Source of the DNA: Aquila chrysaetos chrysaetos
Taxonomy: Eukaryota > Chordata > Aves > Accipitriformes > Accipitridae
Assembly (NCBI RefSeq): GCF_900496995.4
Contig: NC_044005.1
Coordinates: forward strand, 29,554,363 to 29,618,362
Length of the DNA: 64,000 bases
Reading direction: 5' to 3'
The first letter of the stretch is position 1, and each line of letters begins with the position of its first letter. Positions 46,991 to 60,414 of this stretch are shown here, piece by piece. The translations under genes were made by a program, and so were the position numbers. Under the pieces are notes generated by a model, which was not told the DNA's origin, searched no databases, and worked only from the letters and a program-made list of their open reading frames with translations.

Positions 46991-48700
46991 GAGCCTAGGG
47001 ATGAGCCCTGTTTAGCGTTGCACCATAGCTCGCAGCCCTGAAAAGCCCAACCCTCTGCTGCTGCAGCCATCAGGTTTGCTAAGTCAGGACTTCTCCCCAT
47101 AGCTTCCCACCCTGCTTCTTGCATGACTGAGCTAGCTTTCTCTCCCCTGCCTTACAGAACCGTCCCACCTCCCCCAATCCTCTTCCCTTCTTTACTCTTC
47201 CTACAGTGTTTTCCGAAATGCACGCGGGCTGTCCCATTACCCCGCACCTCAGTAAGGGGAGTTGGAGTACAGAGGTCAACAGACTGGGATCGCTTTCTGC
47301 CCAAACTGGTTCACCTGGATGCTGGTTCCCAGCCAGCCTCCCTGTGAGGTGGGAGAGGGGCAAGGCGAGAAGGAAAAGCAGGAGAAATCGGGAGCAGCAA
47401 GACTTGTTCTGAAAAAATTAGGGAAAACTGCTCCAGGCAAAGAGGCTGGTGTGGGCTGTGGTTTGTCTGTCCCCGGGAGCTGGGGTGATGCACAGCTGGC
47501 GGACAGCCTTCCCTTCCTCCTCTGGGTGCTCCCTGTTCCCAGGGCAGTTTTAAGGCACTGGGCATCCAACGCAGGGGAAGAGGTGGATTAGGGGGAAGAG
47601 GGGGCCAAGGAGCTGGCTGGCAGGAGGAGGGCTCTGCCAACGAGGGACTGGCAGCACCTGACGCGGACGCAGCGTGGGATAGCAGCTAGCGCTCGTCCTC
47701 CCGCGGGGAACAGCCCTCTTTCAAGTTCTGTCCTTCCGCTGCTATGCTCGTTGGTCTTCACCTGTTACCTCTGTTTTCCACAAAAACTTGCTCTTTCCAG
47801 GCTGCCTAGCGAGAAGGCCCCTTCCACCTCCCCCGCGCTCAGACCCTGGAACTGGAAGGAGCTCTCCCTGCGGAGCCTAGGCTCGGCCTAACACTTTTAA
47901 CCACCCCTAAAGCCAGTGTTTTCTCAGAAGCCGTATTTATGACCACATATAAATTAGATACAGATTGCTTAATTTGCATAGGTGCCAGACACAGAGATGC
48001 ACAAAACTTGGCAGGTATGCCCAGACACGAGGGGGGGGTGGTGTTGCAACAGGGAGGAGTCAGGGCCCATGCTCGAGCTCCTGTGAGGATTGCTGCTGGC
48101 AGGGCAAAAGGGGTTTACCGGAACCCAGAAAGTTTCACATCAAAGCTGTGAAAGGGCTTTTAAATCCACTCTGCTCTCTGCCTGCACTGCACCACCACCC
48201 TCTTATGCTTTGCTTTAAGCAAAAACTTTCACTGTGGTCAAATTATGCGTGTGAAGAAGCTGCCAGCATGAGGCGGCTACAGAAGGTTTTGGCAAATCGG
48301 CTGAGTGTGAAACATCCTGGTTGGACTCTGTCAGGTTTAGCAGTGATGGCTACCCGTCGCCTACCTCCCCCCTCCTCCCCCTCACTGCCGGGGTCATTGC
48401 CTCTGCACCAGCAGCAGCCACAGCAGGGGCTTGCTGCCCCAGCGCGCACCGTCCCCCGGCCAGACTGGGCAGCGAGGCCACCCTCGTCAGCGCCTGCTCC
48501 CGTCTCCCCTGCTCCTGGGACAGGCAGCGCTGGAAGAGGCCTACAGCAGACGCGGGGGAGGTGAAGCGTTAAAGGTGGCTGCTGTTCAATCCAACAGAGC
48601 CCATCTGTCAGAGCCCTTAAAATACTTTCAGTCCCAAGATGGCGGTTTCTGTTACAGATCGAGCGGCTTTAGTTTGATGCTATTTAGTAGGGTCTACTTA
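46990..48700. other. GC-richer block with YY1-like site
   Basis: GC content is clearly above that of the flanks, with local CpGs near 47660-47710 and 48430-48560, but CpG density is lower than in the two real islands. AAGATGGCGG (48636-48645) matches the YY1 consensus common just downstream of transcription starts. ORFs of up to 199 codons in several frames reflect composition. Possibly the promoter of an unknown noncoding transcript. Confidence 0.35.
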
Positions 48701-49824
48701 TAATGAACCGAAAACTTGGACAGGCACCCTCTGCCAAATCTAGCTAGGCAGTGTAATGCATTAACACAACCGGCTTGCTGCTCTTTCCCCCCAGAGCAGA
48801 ACAGGATGGGTACCGCACCTCACCCCTTCCCATTCACAGCCCAGCGTTTTGGCTTAAGCCAATAATAAAGGTGGGCTTGTGCTAAGACACCGAGCTGTAA
48901 ATGAGGATGTCCCTCACAAATACCTGAATCCTGCTCTGCTACCTGGCAAAAGAGACAGTAACTTTTCATGACTATGCTAGCTTAAAGCTTTTTCGACAAA
49001 GGTGACATTCAGAAGGGCAGATCCATCAGAGCTTTGCAGACCCTTTGCTCCTGAATGAGAGCATCTACGTAGGGTTTAAGATGTCTTAAATTGTTCACGT
49101 TTTCTTCATGCCTTCAGCTGATTCATCCTGAGTTTTCTGAGTGGAGACATGGCAGAAATTTGCTAAAAAGCCTATGGAAATTTTGCCTATAGGCAAAAGG
49201 CCAACTACGAGTAATTATTGTGAAGGCACCTGTTAATGAGTGAGGTTACTTACATCCTCTTTGTTTTCATCGCTTCTCTTTGTTAAGCAGAAGGCACATC
49301 GGAAATTCTGCTGTCTGAGGATGACAGCAGATTGGGGATGTGGTTATCTGCCTCCACTTACTACACTCTCAACACTCCCTCTCAGAGGCTGAGTGGGATG
49401 GGTAGAAAATAGGGAGGATGTGGTTTTTGAATTCTGAATCATGACCGTTTTTCCCCAATACTCTTATCTGTAGTAATTAAAAAATTCCAGCCTAGTAATT
49501 AGACTGTAGCTGGTCTCAGGCTCTGTGGGCCTTGACACTAGCTTCTTAAATTTCAGGACTAACCAGAGTAATCAAATTAAGTTTTTTAATTAACAGGTCT
49601 ACTAAAGTGATACTTAATCAGAGGCCAAGCTGAGCAACAGCACTTTAGAAGTCATTCTGTTACTTCCACTCCTGTTTTCATTTCTTCCCCCGGGAGCTGT
49701 AAGTCCCACACTAATTCTTTTTGTAAAACCTCGTAGTGGAGTCAGACACAGGCTGCACACTAGAAACAGTTATTGTGAGGGAAGATGTTCCAGCAATTTG
49801 ATCTTTGCTGTTTCAACCTGCCTT

Positions 49825-49882
49825 AGAATGGAAGGTGGATTAGATGACCTTCAGAGATCCCTTTCAGCCCTATTTTTTCTGG
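49825..49882 (+). mobile_element. Short old CR1 3'-end remnant
   Basis: TGGATTAGATGACCTTCAGAG followed by CCCTTTCAGCCCTA resembles the CR1 end (GACTAGATGATCTT...CCTTCCAACCC). It is short and diverged, so the assignment is tentative. Confidence 0.5.
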
Positions 49883-49953
49883 TCTTCATAGTATCTGTGG
49901 GAACATGATGATCAAAAAGAGGTGGGTGCCTCTTGGTTCCAAAGATTTATTTC

Positions 49954-49985
49954 CAATTGGTAAACCAATTGACTACATGTGTAGT
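49954..49985. repeat. Two adjacent perfect hairpins
   Basis: CAATTGGT-AA-ACCAATTG (49954-49971) is followed directly by ACTACA-TG-TGTAGT (49972-49985). Confidence 0.85.
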
Positions 49986-52900
49986 AAGAAAAAAAAACAA
50001 CAGCAAAAACCCAAAACAACCCACAAAAAAACTTAGGAGGCTTCCAGAACCTTAAATATGTACCTCAGAATAGCTCAGCTCTATTTTAGGCAGTAGAGAT
50101 GTGATTAATATTTCCTCTCAGATCAGGCTAGAGCACTTGGAAGGGAACTTGTGGTAGTTTGTCAGTTTTTACCCTAGTCCTGCCTGGCTGGCGGTTTCAG
50201 CTGGTACTTGGGTCCTTTCCCTCCTGCGCTGGGTAACAGTGAGTGAATAAAGCAGCAAGTGATCAGTGTCAGTTCCTGCAGGACCCTGAAAGGTGCCTTT
50301 CGGAGATGTCTCAGCAGACTTCAGTTCTGTCTGGTGACAGGACTATCTTGGTCCCTGATCAAGACCAAACAGGGATACACCGCATCCCACCATTACTGCC
50401 TGTGAGAACTTGTGCTTGCAGCCTGAAGTTCTGCTGTGCTAAGCACTAACTCCAGTTGTATGTACAGGATCAGATATTGGTGTAAAACCTGATCCTCTGT
50501 GTAGTTTGACACTAAACTCAAATTCATTCATACATTCAAGCTTCACTTGGTTTAATGATGACCTCGTCCAGTGTTTCTCAAGTTAAAGATTAGCTGACAC
50601 GTATGAACTGGTAGTTACTATAATATTAACTTTTTTCCTGGCTGCTGCTCAGCTTGTCCCTGAAATTAATCTTCAGGCTTTGGACCACCCTCACCCTGAA
50701 AGCTGAGCAATACTAAAACGCAACAATCTCAAATACTGTCACAGCACATCTTAAACGGCCTACACCTCATGGAAAAATCTGACAGATGCCTTACTTAGAA
50801 ATGCTTTGGTTTAGGTATGTCATTCTATTTTGTTTCCTTAATACGTTTCTATGAAAACAGCGTTACAGTTTAGGATTTAATCTTCTGTGTGTTCCTGACT
50901 TCAGTCATAATCTCTGTCCACATCAAAATTAGCTGGGACATCATCTTCACAGTGCACATCAGATTTGAAAATGATCTTTTCATGTTTTTGTTTTTTTTTT
51001 TTTCTGTAAAGATCTAAAACCTAAGCAGAAAAATAATGAAAAGAGCCTACCTCCATTTCACTGATGTGTCATGCTCAAAGTTTTCTCATCCTTATTAAAA
51101 TATTCTTAGTGTGAATTGATTTTGTGGTATTGATTCTAGGAATACTGTCTGTAAGCAGTTATATTTTGTGCAAGATATTAAATAGTAAAAAGGATCTGGG
51201 TGCATGTATTTATAAAAAATAGAATAATTCTGTTATACAATCCACATAACTGTAGAAATTCAATCAAGAGGTAGTGCTCGTTACAATACTGCACTTGTTT
51301 TTCAACTCTGTGTTCTCACTAGAAAAGATGATAATGACCCTGCAGTTGTCTTTTCCAGTCCAGAACAGCATATACATTTGAAACTTACTGGGAAAAAACA
51401 CCCCATGAATTTCCATGAGTAGCTGAAAAGCTGAGTAACAAAACCAGTGAAAGATGCATTGTAACACCATACAGAATAAAAAACCCTAGCTGTTTATACC
51501 TAAAGTTACATATTCACTATGGGAAAGTGGATTTAAATTCAATGTCAGAACACCGTCACCTGCCCTAGCTGAAATGGTGCCTTATCTTATGTTGCTTTTA
51601 AGGAGGTTGTATTTGAGCTATTAAAAAAAGAACCCCCAAATAAGAAAACCCACTCTTTCCTTGAAAAGTTGCTCACTGTTCCTTGCTTCAAAAGGATCCA
51701 GGAAGCGGTGGACGTATATATACCACAAATCAAAGACAAGAGCATGATTAATTAATAGGCTACCTGACCCTTCCCAGGGAGACACAGCAGGGAGGGTGGA
51801 GAGGGCCGGCGTGGGGAAGAAGGGCTGCACAGCTCCATGGGGCTCTACGTAGTTGGGGCAAGAACTGCATTTATGCATCTTTCCAGAACAATTTCTGAAC
51901 CGTGTATTCTCCAGTCTTTTACAAGTTGTCTGCTAATGTTTAAGGGTTCACCTACGTGCCAGTTTTGGGATTAATTTAACTGTAGATCAGTTCAGAAAGA
52001 GGTAGCCATATGGGTACAAGCTACAGTGATAGAAGCACCATTAGCCTGGTATAACTGCCTCCAATCTAACAGGGTGTGAAGTAATTTTAATGATACTTGT
52101 AAGTTAAAAACATTACAAAAATATGTTTAAATCATCCCTGAGAGCAAAGATAACAGATGAGTGAGCTATATTGCAAGAGCTGGTTGGAACACTTCAGCGT
52201 TAACAGTGCTAGTGTTGGTACTTTAGAATAATCTGCATTATAACTTAAAAATAATTTGACAAATCTTTTGATTTATTTTAGTTGTGACTAGTGTGTCTTC
52301 AGCTCCCTTGTCAATGTGGGGCTGCTTAACAATAATTAAAGCTGAACCTTATGAAATGCATTTATCCAAAATTATTTCTTAGAAATCTTAGCTTCCCATC
52401 AATTGCTTTGGCCCACTTGGTATCACAGGGCGGGACTCATCTGCCTCGCCAGGGTAAAGAGAACAATTTTGATCATTTCACTTGAGGTCTCAGTTAGCAC
52501 TTTTTACCACCATGAAATGCTCTAAGAATTAAAGGATGACAGAAAACTCCCTCAAATCACATTTTAAAAAGCATCTTCCAAAAGTGACTATGTTAGTAGA
52601 CTTTATTGTCACCAGAAAGCCTCTGTTAATCTTACAAAGCATCTGCAATGAATAATCTTCCCCTCCCCCAGTCTTATTTGCTGCCAGAAACAGCTTATAA
52701 ATGCTCAGTTGAAAACTCTGCCAAATTTTGCTTTTAGGCACACTGTTGTAAATAGAGAATATGTCTACTGATTTTGGTAGAATTATTCCAGGTTTACACG
52801 GATGCAAATGAAAGCCTAATTTTGCCTGGGTCTTTCCTCCTCGGCTGCCGCTGGGTGCACTGGTCAGCACCAGAACTGCCGCCGCTGGTGTCAGTGAAAG

Positions 52901-53171
52901 GCAAGTGCTTGAGCCGAGTCTGCCCATCGTTTGACAAATTATTATAAACAGATTTGACCAAATATTTCTTTACAAAACAAACTGGTCAGCAGGCTCCAGG
53001 CTCTATTCTCCTGATGCATTTTACAGGAAATAATATCAAGTTAGCTATTATGAAACTACCCCTCCTCACACACACATAATTGTTTCCAGCTTGCTGATTA
53101 TTACCCTTTCCTTAACTGATAGAGTGAGAAGAGAAATAAAAATATCTCCATACAGTGGGCCAAATCCTCAT

Positions 53172-53229
53172 CTGGTATAAATCGACATAGCTCCATCAAA
53201 GTCAATAAAACCATGTTGATTTACACCAG
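53172..53229. repeat. Small element with near-perfect terminal inverted repeats
   Basis: CTGGTATAAATC (53172-53183) and GATTTACACCAG (53218-53229) are inverted copies with one mismatch, enclosing a stretch with CTCCATCAAAGTCAATA. This resembles a family of short palindromic repeats shared by amniotes; the family name is not certain. Confidence 0.5.
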
Positions 53230-56200
53230 TCGAAGAGCTGATGCACTATAATTTTTTTTATTTGCTTTTAAAAATAAAACCTTATGTGATTGTGTAACCA
53301 ACATTGCAACAGAAAACAGCATTTTCTTTTGTGAAGTCAAACATGTGCCCTCCCTTTGACTTTCAAACCTTTTCACTTACATGGTCCTTCTATAGCTTTT
53401 TTTCCCTCACCTTCTGGTAGAATGCTCCTACCACCCTTTTTACTGGACCAGCATCATGAGCGAGGTACAAACTGGGCTGAATGATGATCAGACACAAAAT
53501 AATAATTCCATGGAGTAATGAGGATGAGGAATGAAATGCTACCACTACTCTTTCACACAAAAGAGGAAAAAGGGCTAAGCAAAGCAAAAGATAAGAAAAT
53601 TACTTCTCTACTAACATTCTCTCTGATCTCCACAACATTTTCCAGTTAGCTAACATACATTAACAGCACCAAGCAACTAGTAATTCCTACTCAGGAATGA
53701 CAGTACTGAAAACTACTATTATAGATTAAGTTTCTTAAATAATCTTTAAAATAATATGATGAGACTTATTACAAGGTTTACTAAAGCTGATAGAAACTAT
53801 GTGCTCTGCTTGGACAAACTCAGATTTCTAAAGTGTTTCTTCAATCTTCACTAAGGGCTGTCAAACACATGGTGAATTTTTTGGGAATACTCTTTGTCTC
53901 TTGTTCTGATCAAGAGCACAGAGAGATGTTCCACGGCAAATCTTTGGCATCCATTGCAGGGGTTCTAGGCATTTCCGTGTGGTATATTGTCAAAGAAAGG
54001 TCTGGTCTTTCCTAAAACCCTCATTTTGTTGACTGGTTGTTTTGATGAATCTGTATATTCAGAAATTCATGATAATTTCAATAGCATCCTGAAAAATCTG
54101 AACAATTTTATTGTTAATGCTGACATAGTTTTGTACTGGTTCAGCAAACACCTTTAAGAAAACTTTTATTTATTAATTCTTGGTATTTAGCAGCCCCTAA
54201 CAGCATGCTGGTAGTTTTATTAAAGTTAATGGTGATATTTGCAGGATCATAGCCTTTAATTTCCAATAGATTTTTTTATTACTGTAACAGATTAAGATGT
54301 AATAAAAAAATTGCAATAGCATGCATTTCCAAATGATTTTGTGCAGAATCTGGGCAAGATTAAGCTCACTTTAAAATACATATCCCATTGCTTTGAGTAA
54401 CATCTTGAAAATCATTCTACGATGTCTGGAATTCAGTTGCAAAGACTGAATCAGAATTCAGTCACACATTCTGGTCTCTGTTTTAATATACATTTTTTAA
54501 TTCATAGGCCAGTCTGAAACGCATTCAGAATTGACTGGAAAACCTTTTATAGTAAGACTTGAAAATTTCCTTATCATATTTGGTAGGTACCACTGCACTA
54601 CTTATTTTGATTTGGAAAAGACTCCTTATCTCTGTTAAACTGTGAACCCTTTGGTTTTGGGATCCTGCTTTTACTGTAACCATCATTTTGGATTGCAGCC
54701 TTTATTTTGTAATGAGGGTTTGACACCTGGTTGAGTGAATGACTGAGATGTTCATGCAGAGAAATCCAGTTCAGATCCTTCATTACCTGTTGTTACCATG
54801 GCAAGATATGACTTGAAAACACGACCTAATCCCTGGAGAAAACAGTGGTTCCCCAAGCACCCTATAAGCAGGTATTTATAGGCAGGCACTCTCCAGATCT
54901 GTGCAGAGGAAATTAAAATAAAACACAAATTGGCAAACACTTTCCATTCAGTCAGGATTGAAAGAGCGGCCCTGTCTGTAAAGAAAGGTGGTGGTAGATC
55001 TTGCCAAACAGTTCTGTCACATGCCGGGTAGTACAGCCAAGTTACTCAAAAAGTCAGGTCCTGTCCTCCCTGGTACTGATGGGGACAAACAAGTCCCTCC
55101 AAAATGAAACGGCACTAAGAGACAAGGAATCACAAAAGGGTTTTACTCAGCTAGAAAGCGCAGTCCTTCACAGGGCTGCAGTTCAAGCTTGCTAACTCTT
55201 GGGAGGAGGTTTCTGGGGCTGCGGGAGGCTGGCTTTCAAGCTGCCAGTTTAATGACCCAGAGCAGTCTAGAGGCTGCTCTCTGCAAAGCTGACCCCATTT
55301 ACTACATGATGGCAAAAGCAACATCCACATGCCAACATCCACACTTGTGAGGCTTGAGTTTTTCCTGGAAAAGTCACAAATTGCTCTTTGAGGAAGTTGT
55401 GTCAGCCCGTATCGAGATGGATGATTTGGATGCTGTATCTGCAGACCATTTGCCAGCGGGTCAGACACCAGAGGTCTGGCCGGTGTGGTGCCCTGTTTTG
55501 GGGAGCTTGGCTTCAGCTCTGATTGCTGAAAGTTCATCAAAGCAGAGTGCTTCCAGTGAAACGCTTCAAGCTCAGAGCTTGTTTCAGCAGAAAAAGCAAA
55601 TCTAACCAGCTCCAACCCACGGTTCCTTCTTCTGAGCTTAAATGATATATGGAATAGGTGTAGAAGATTCAGGTAATGTCTCAGACATGCTTTTCTTTTT
55701 ATCTACAGCAAAACTTTTATTTTATTCCAAAGTATGGCAACAGGGATTGAAAAAAAGCATGGCACTGCCTTGCCTTAAGCATGCTGAAGCTTTGTGGCAT
55801 CTTTAGACTGGATTCTTGGCTTTGGAGACTAGAGAAACCTGAAAGTGTACTGGATATGAAGTCAAAACAGCTCGTTACCCAACTTGCTTTCTTCCATGAA
55901 GTACTGAAATATTAAGAACACAGGCAAATAACGCTTGGATACAACTCCCTTTGTTTGCATTGAGTTGCATTTGTTTGTCTGAAGCCAAACTGGGTGGATA
56001 ATTTTGCATTCTTTATCTTAGCAGTGAATTGTGTGGTTCTGAAATTTAAATAAGATAAGATCACAAACAAGTAAAAACATGTGTAGGCTGAAAAATCAAT
56101 ATGTTTCAAAGTAACAGTTGAGAAACAAATTATTCCTGTACTAATACACTGAAAACTAGGTTTAGGGATTCTGCTAGGGCTGATAGCATGACTAACAGCT

Positions 56201-56867
56201 ACAGCAGTATTATAAGGAATTTGAGCTGCCTCCATAGTTAGATGTTAATCACGCCATCACCTAGAAATAAGGTACTCAAAAAGCTGATAATGGTAAACTG
56301 CAACATTGGGGATTTTTTAAGCTTCTCAGCCTTTGCATAATAATTAGATCTTAACAACTGTAGTTCTTTTTGATCACTCATGCTGAGGTCTGCTCTTCCC
56401 ATTTACCCTGAAATTTTCTAATATTTTAGTTGAATTATTCAAAATAGCTACTTTCTTGCTAAGATGTTTCTATTTTTCAGTTCAGGACTCAACGTCATTG
56501 TCACCGAAGAGTGGCAGAATTCCTGCTAAATTAATCACATTCAGACCTATACCGTGCCTAACATCAGAAAGCCATTAATAACTAGCTTATACCAACCAAA
56601 GTCTGTTCTGTTGGTGATGACACATCTTAAAAATAGTTTCCTCTGAACGAAATCTACATTTCTGTACTGAATTATTACTTGCTGGGAGTCACTCTTTCGG
56701 TAACCCTTACGCTTTGCTGAAACAAAACACTCGTTGCCCTTGAGAAACACCTGAATAAACCATGCCTAATATGATACAATTCAAGAATAATTAAAGGCAA
56801 TAACTGAAAACTGTAGGCTAGCAGCAATATAAAGCTTTCCTTTGCCACCAGAACCTGACTTTTCTTC

Positions 56868-56902
56868 TTTCAGCCCCTGCTTCACTTAAACAGGGGCTGA
56901 AA
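56868..56902. repeat. Perfect 12-bp hairpin with 11-base loop
   Basis: TTTCAGCCCCTG (56868-56879) and CAGGGGCTGAAA (56891-56902). Too short for a typical microRNA precursor. Confidence 0.85.
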
Positions 56903-59900
56903 AAATGCTCGACTTTTCAAAAATAATCCTCAGAATCCCCAGTCTCTGTGTCTGGTATGTAATTCACTAGGACAGAACTAAACATCTCCTGTTTATATTT
57001 CTCTATATATACTGAAGTCTCCTGAGTGCTGGCTTTGTCTACAAGCAAGCCATATATGTACTATAAACATCTGTATATTTATAGTACAGAATTCTCATCA
57101 CCTCAGCAGATGATTGACTTTTTAAAAAACCTACACATGCAATAGCAGTCTCATCCTCTCTGCAGGTATTTGTTTGGTCAACAGCATTCTTTAGAGAAAT
57201 GCTGTGTTGACAGGAAAAGGGACAGGTTGTTGAGTTATGAGGCTCTGGAATGATTGTGGTAGGCAGGACTCGGCAGCTATGAATAGAGCTGTAAATGAAG
57301 ACGGGTGTCAATTCAGTCCTTCAACAAAGCCAGAGTGACTCAAGTAGCGTGTCGAGGCACACCACACAGAGACTTATCTGCTTAGTTCTACATAAAAGTA
57401 TTAAAACAAAAAAACAAGGAAAAAACAAGGAAAAAAACCCACTCAGAAATCAGCAGAACTACATCTTCCCAGTGAGGATCATACTAACAGTGCTTAAGAT
57501 GGAGTTTGGATTAGAGGCCTCAATTGAGAACATGCAAGAAGCTCCCAGTCCAGTTTCTTTGGTTTTTACGAGATGGGGGAGAAGTGCTGATTAAGGCAGC
57601 TATGTAACTTACAAAAGGAAAATCCTCGCACATGATGTTAAACGGCAGAGGAAAGAGAAGAAATAAAAGAAGAATGACCTACTTTTTAACCTATTTAACG
57701 ATGACTGTAAATATTTTTATCTACATGCCCCTGAAGTTCCAACTTTATTTTCTTGTAAGTTTTTAAACAGCTGTGAAATCACTTGTTACTTGCCAATTAC
57801 AGTATAACTTTGAATAATCAATAACCACAGCCGTTCTAGAAGAAAAGCAAGCTGGCAGCTGAGCATACGCATTAAAAGGTATGTTTATGACTGGATGATT
57901 AAGAGCAACAGTTGGAAGGGATCAGGGCTGGAAACAAAGCTAAGGCCAGAGACAGTAGATGGGACTGGGGCATACAGGACAGAAATATGTTGTTTGAAAG
58001 TAGGTCAAAACTCTTGTAGTAGTGCTGGGAGCCTCACACATGTAGTGTGAGAAGCTATCATCATTTCCAAGGGAGTGGGGCTTTCTAGCCTGGAAAGGCC
58101 CGAATGAAACATTAAATCTGGTCAAATGTGGCAATTTTTGTTAGAATGTGGCCTGGTCCTGTTCTAGGAATACTTACGGTGTTGTGAATTGATCCTGTCA
58201 CTTACAGGTCAATAATTCCTAACTCTGTCTTTCCAGTGCATTGCCAACTCTTAGCTCCACAACTGGGATCTTTCTGGAGCAGTGGGAGCTTGTTTAGATC
58301 CCAGAACTGGTATCCCAGCCCTTCTGAGTTCCCAGTGGTCCTCCAAGTCCCTCTTGCTCCTCTAACCCCAAGCCAGGATGTGCTCTAGCCATCTCCCTGT
58401 TTGCTGGGGCAGCAATCCACAACCATGTAACCTGGGGGAAGAGATTGCCCTCCTGGGGAGAGGCTGCATAGTAGAGGTGGGAGGAGGTAGCCTCCTGTGA
58501 AAGGGAGGAAGGGGCCAGCACTTGGAAGAGCAGGAATCTCACTCCGCGGGCCTCTTGCCCAAGCCATTCAAAGGTCAGTCCTGTTGTAACAAGTCCATTT
58601 TCTACCCCATGGTAACACCATTCAGCGTGTGCCATTGATACCTGTGTTGGAGCTTTAAACAAAATCCACTGAAGTCTGTCATGTGTTACACTACCAAAGC
58701 GATGGCTAAAAACCCCACTTAAGAGCTGTATTCAAAACAAAAATCAAAATACAACATGGCATTAACTAAATCCAAATGGAATTCATAGAGTAACACAGAC
58801 GTGGTCTTTTTTTTTTCTACAAAGTTTAATGTGGGCCTAGCTTGAAACATACCATAATATGCATTACTTGTTATGAATAAGAAAACCACTTATGACAGAG
58901 TACCCAATGGCATCTGCCATTACAAGTTACTTAAAAGCATTCTTAAATACTATAAATATCCCAAGGAACTGTGACTTCTTTCTCTCCTAAAAACTTTTTA
59001 TAACATCAGAGCAAGCTCACTTTTGATGTACATTGCTGCTGTAAAACTGGATATGACAGTCCAATGCTGAGCTGTGTTTCTGATTGATAAGGACGCACTT
59101 AAAGTAACACTAGCAATTTATTTTTCCTAATGATCTAGGTTATTCTGGAACTAGAAATTCTAGGAAACTGTAACATGTTCAAAGATATTTAAAAAAAAAA
59201 ACCAACAAGCTGAAAAGGGCAACATCAACAGAAATATTATAAATCTAATATTTTTGAAATCAGGCAGTGAAAAGCAAGGGGAAATTCACCTTGTACAGAT
59301 AACATTTTTATACCGCTTTCCTTGCAGAGCGTCAGAATAAGGAGTCAGCGGAATCTTTTGATGCATAATCTTTTTCTTATCTTTTCATGAGACAAAGTTC
59401 ACGTGAAGCGATAAGCAGATGAAGCAAATTGGGAGAAGGTGAGTGAGTGCTGAAATGATGAAAAGGCTACTTTCAAACAGGTAGCTGTGTTGCCTTTTAA
59501 TTTTTGGCTGTCACGTGTTCATTGCTGTCGCTGCCTGACCTTCCAAAATATGGTACTGATGAAAATCCTTTGAAACAGGGTTTCATGCACCTGCAGAAAG
59601 AGAGGACAGGACGTGATAATCACTTATGCCAGTGAAGCTGCTTTAAACGGGCTGAAATCAGCATCTTTCTCTGGTGTCCTTGTTCCATTCCCTTCTCAGT
59701 CAAACCTGGAAAGAGACTATCCCACATTTGAAGAACCTTAGCTGTCATTTCATTTTGCTAAGCAAGCCCTGCAAGTTTATGGTGTCTCTAGATAAGGTTT
59801 TGTATGTTACCTACTACACTTTAAATGACTATGAACCTATCTTTGCACTGTTTAGGCTGCTTACTGTACTGGCAACCAAACTAGTTTAGTTTGAGGGTGT

Positions 59901-60347
59901 GAAGTCCTCTTTTCCTCATAACTGGCATCTCCTATCTCTTAGATGCACATTGAGTGCTCCTCCCACTAAACATCTGATTGTCATAAAAGGGGAAAATAAC
60001 ATTTTCTTCCTGGCTCTAGAAGTTATTATTGGAAACTTTGAATTAGTGCACCTATCAGGAGGACAAAGGGGCAGTACCAGCTCTAGCCCTTCCTCTAAAA
60101 TCTTTGTAAATAAACAGACAGTAAGCAATTTCTTCTTTCCAAACACTGTGCTTGGCCCTCAGGCCCATTCAGCGCCCCAAAGCGCTCTTTCTCTCTTCTT
60201 TCTTCTTCCTTCTCACACAGTGTAATATGCAGCCAGCCCCAGGATTTGTAGATAGTTGTAAAAGGGCAAAGGTTTTACATGACTCTAGGCAACAGGAACA
60301 CAAAAACAAAATTTCCGTCCCCTTGCTCTGGGCAACTGCTAGACAGA

Positions 60348-60414
60348 GGGTTTGGGGTTTGTTCTGTTTTGGTTTGGGGTTGGTTTTTTTGGTTTGGTTT
60401 GGTTTGGTTTGTTT
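60348..60414 (+). repeat. GGTTT-rich simple repeat
   Basis: Four exact GGTTT units at 60391-60410 within a GT-only tract of about 65 bases. Confidence 0.85.

Noticed and set aside
47965..48564. 199-codon ORF in the GC-rich block
   Set aside because: Ser/Pro/Ala-rich low complexity, competing ORFs on both strands, no Kozak or splice support and no recognisable domain.
56868..56902. microRNA precursor
   Set aside because: The stem is only 12 bp and does not extend outside; too short for Drosha and Dicer substrates.
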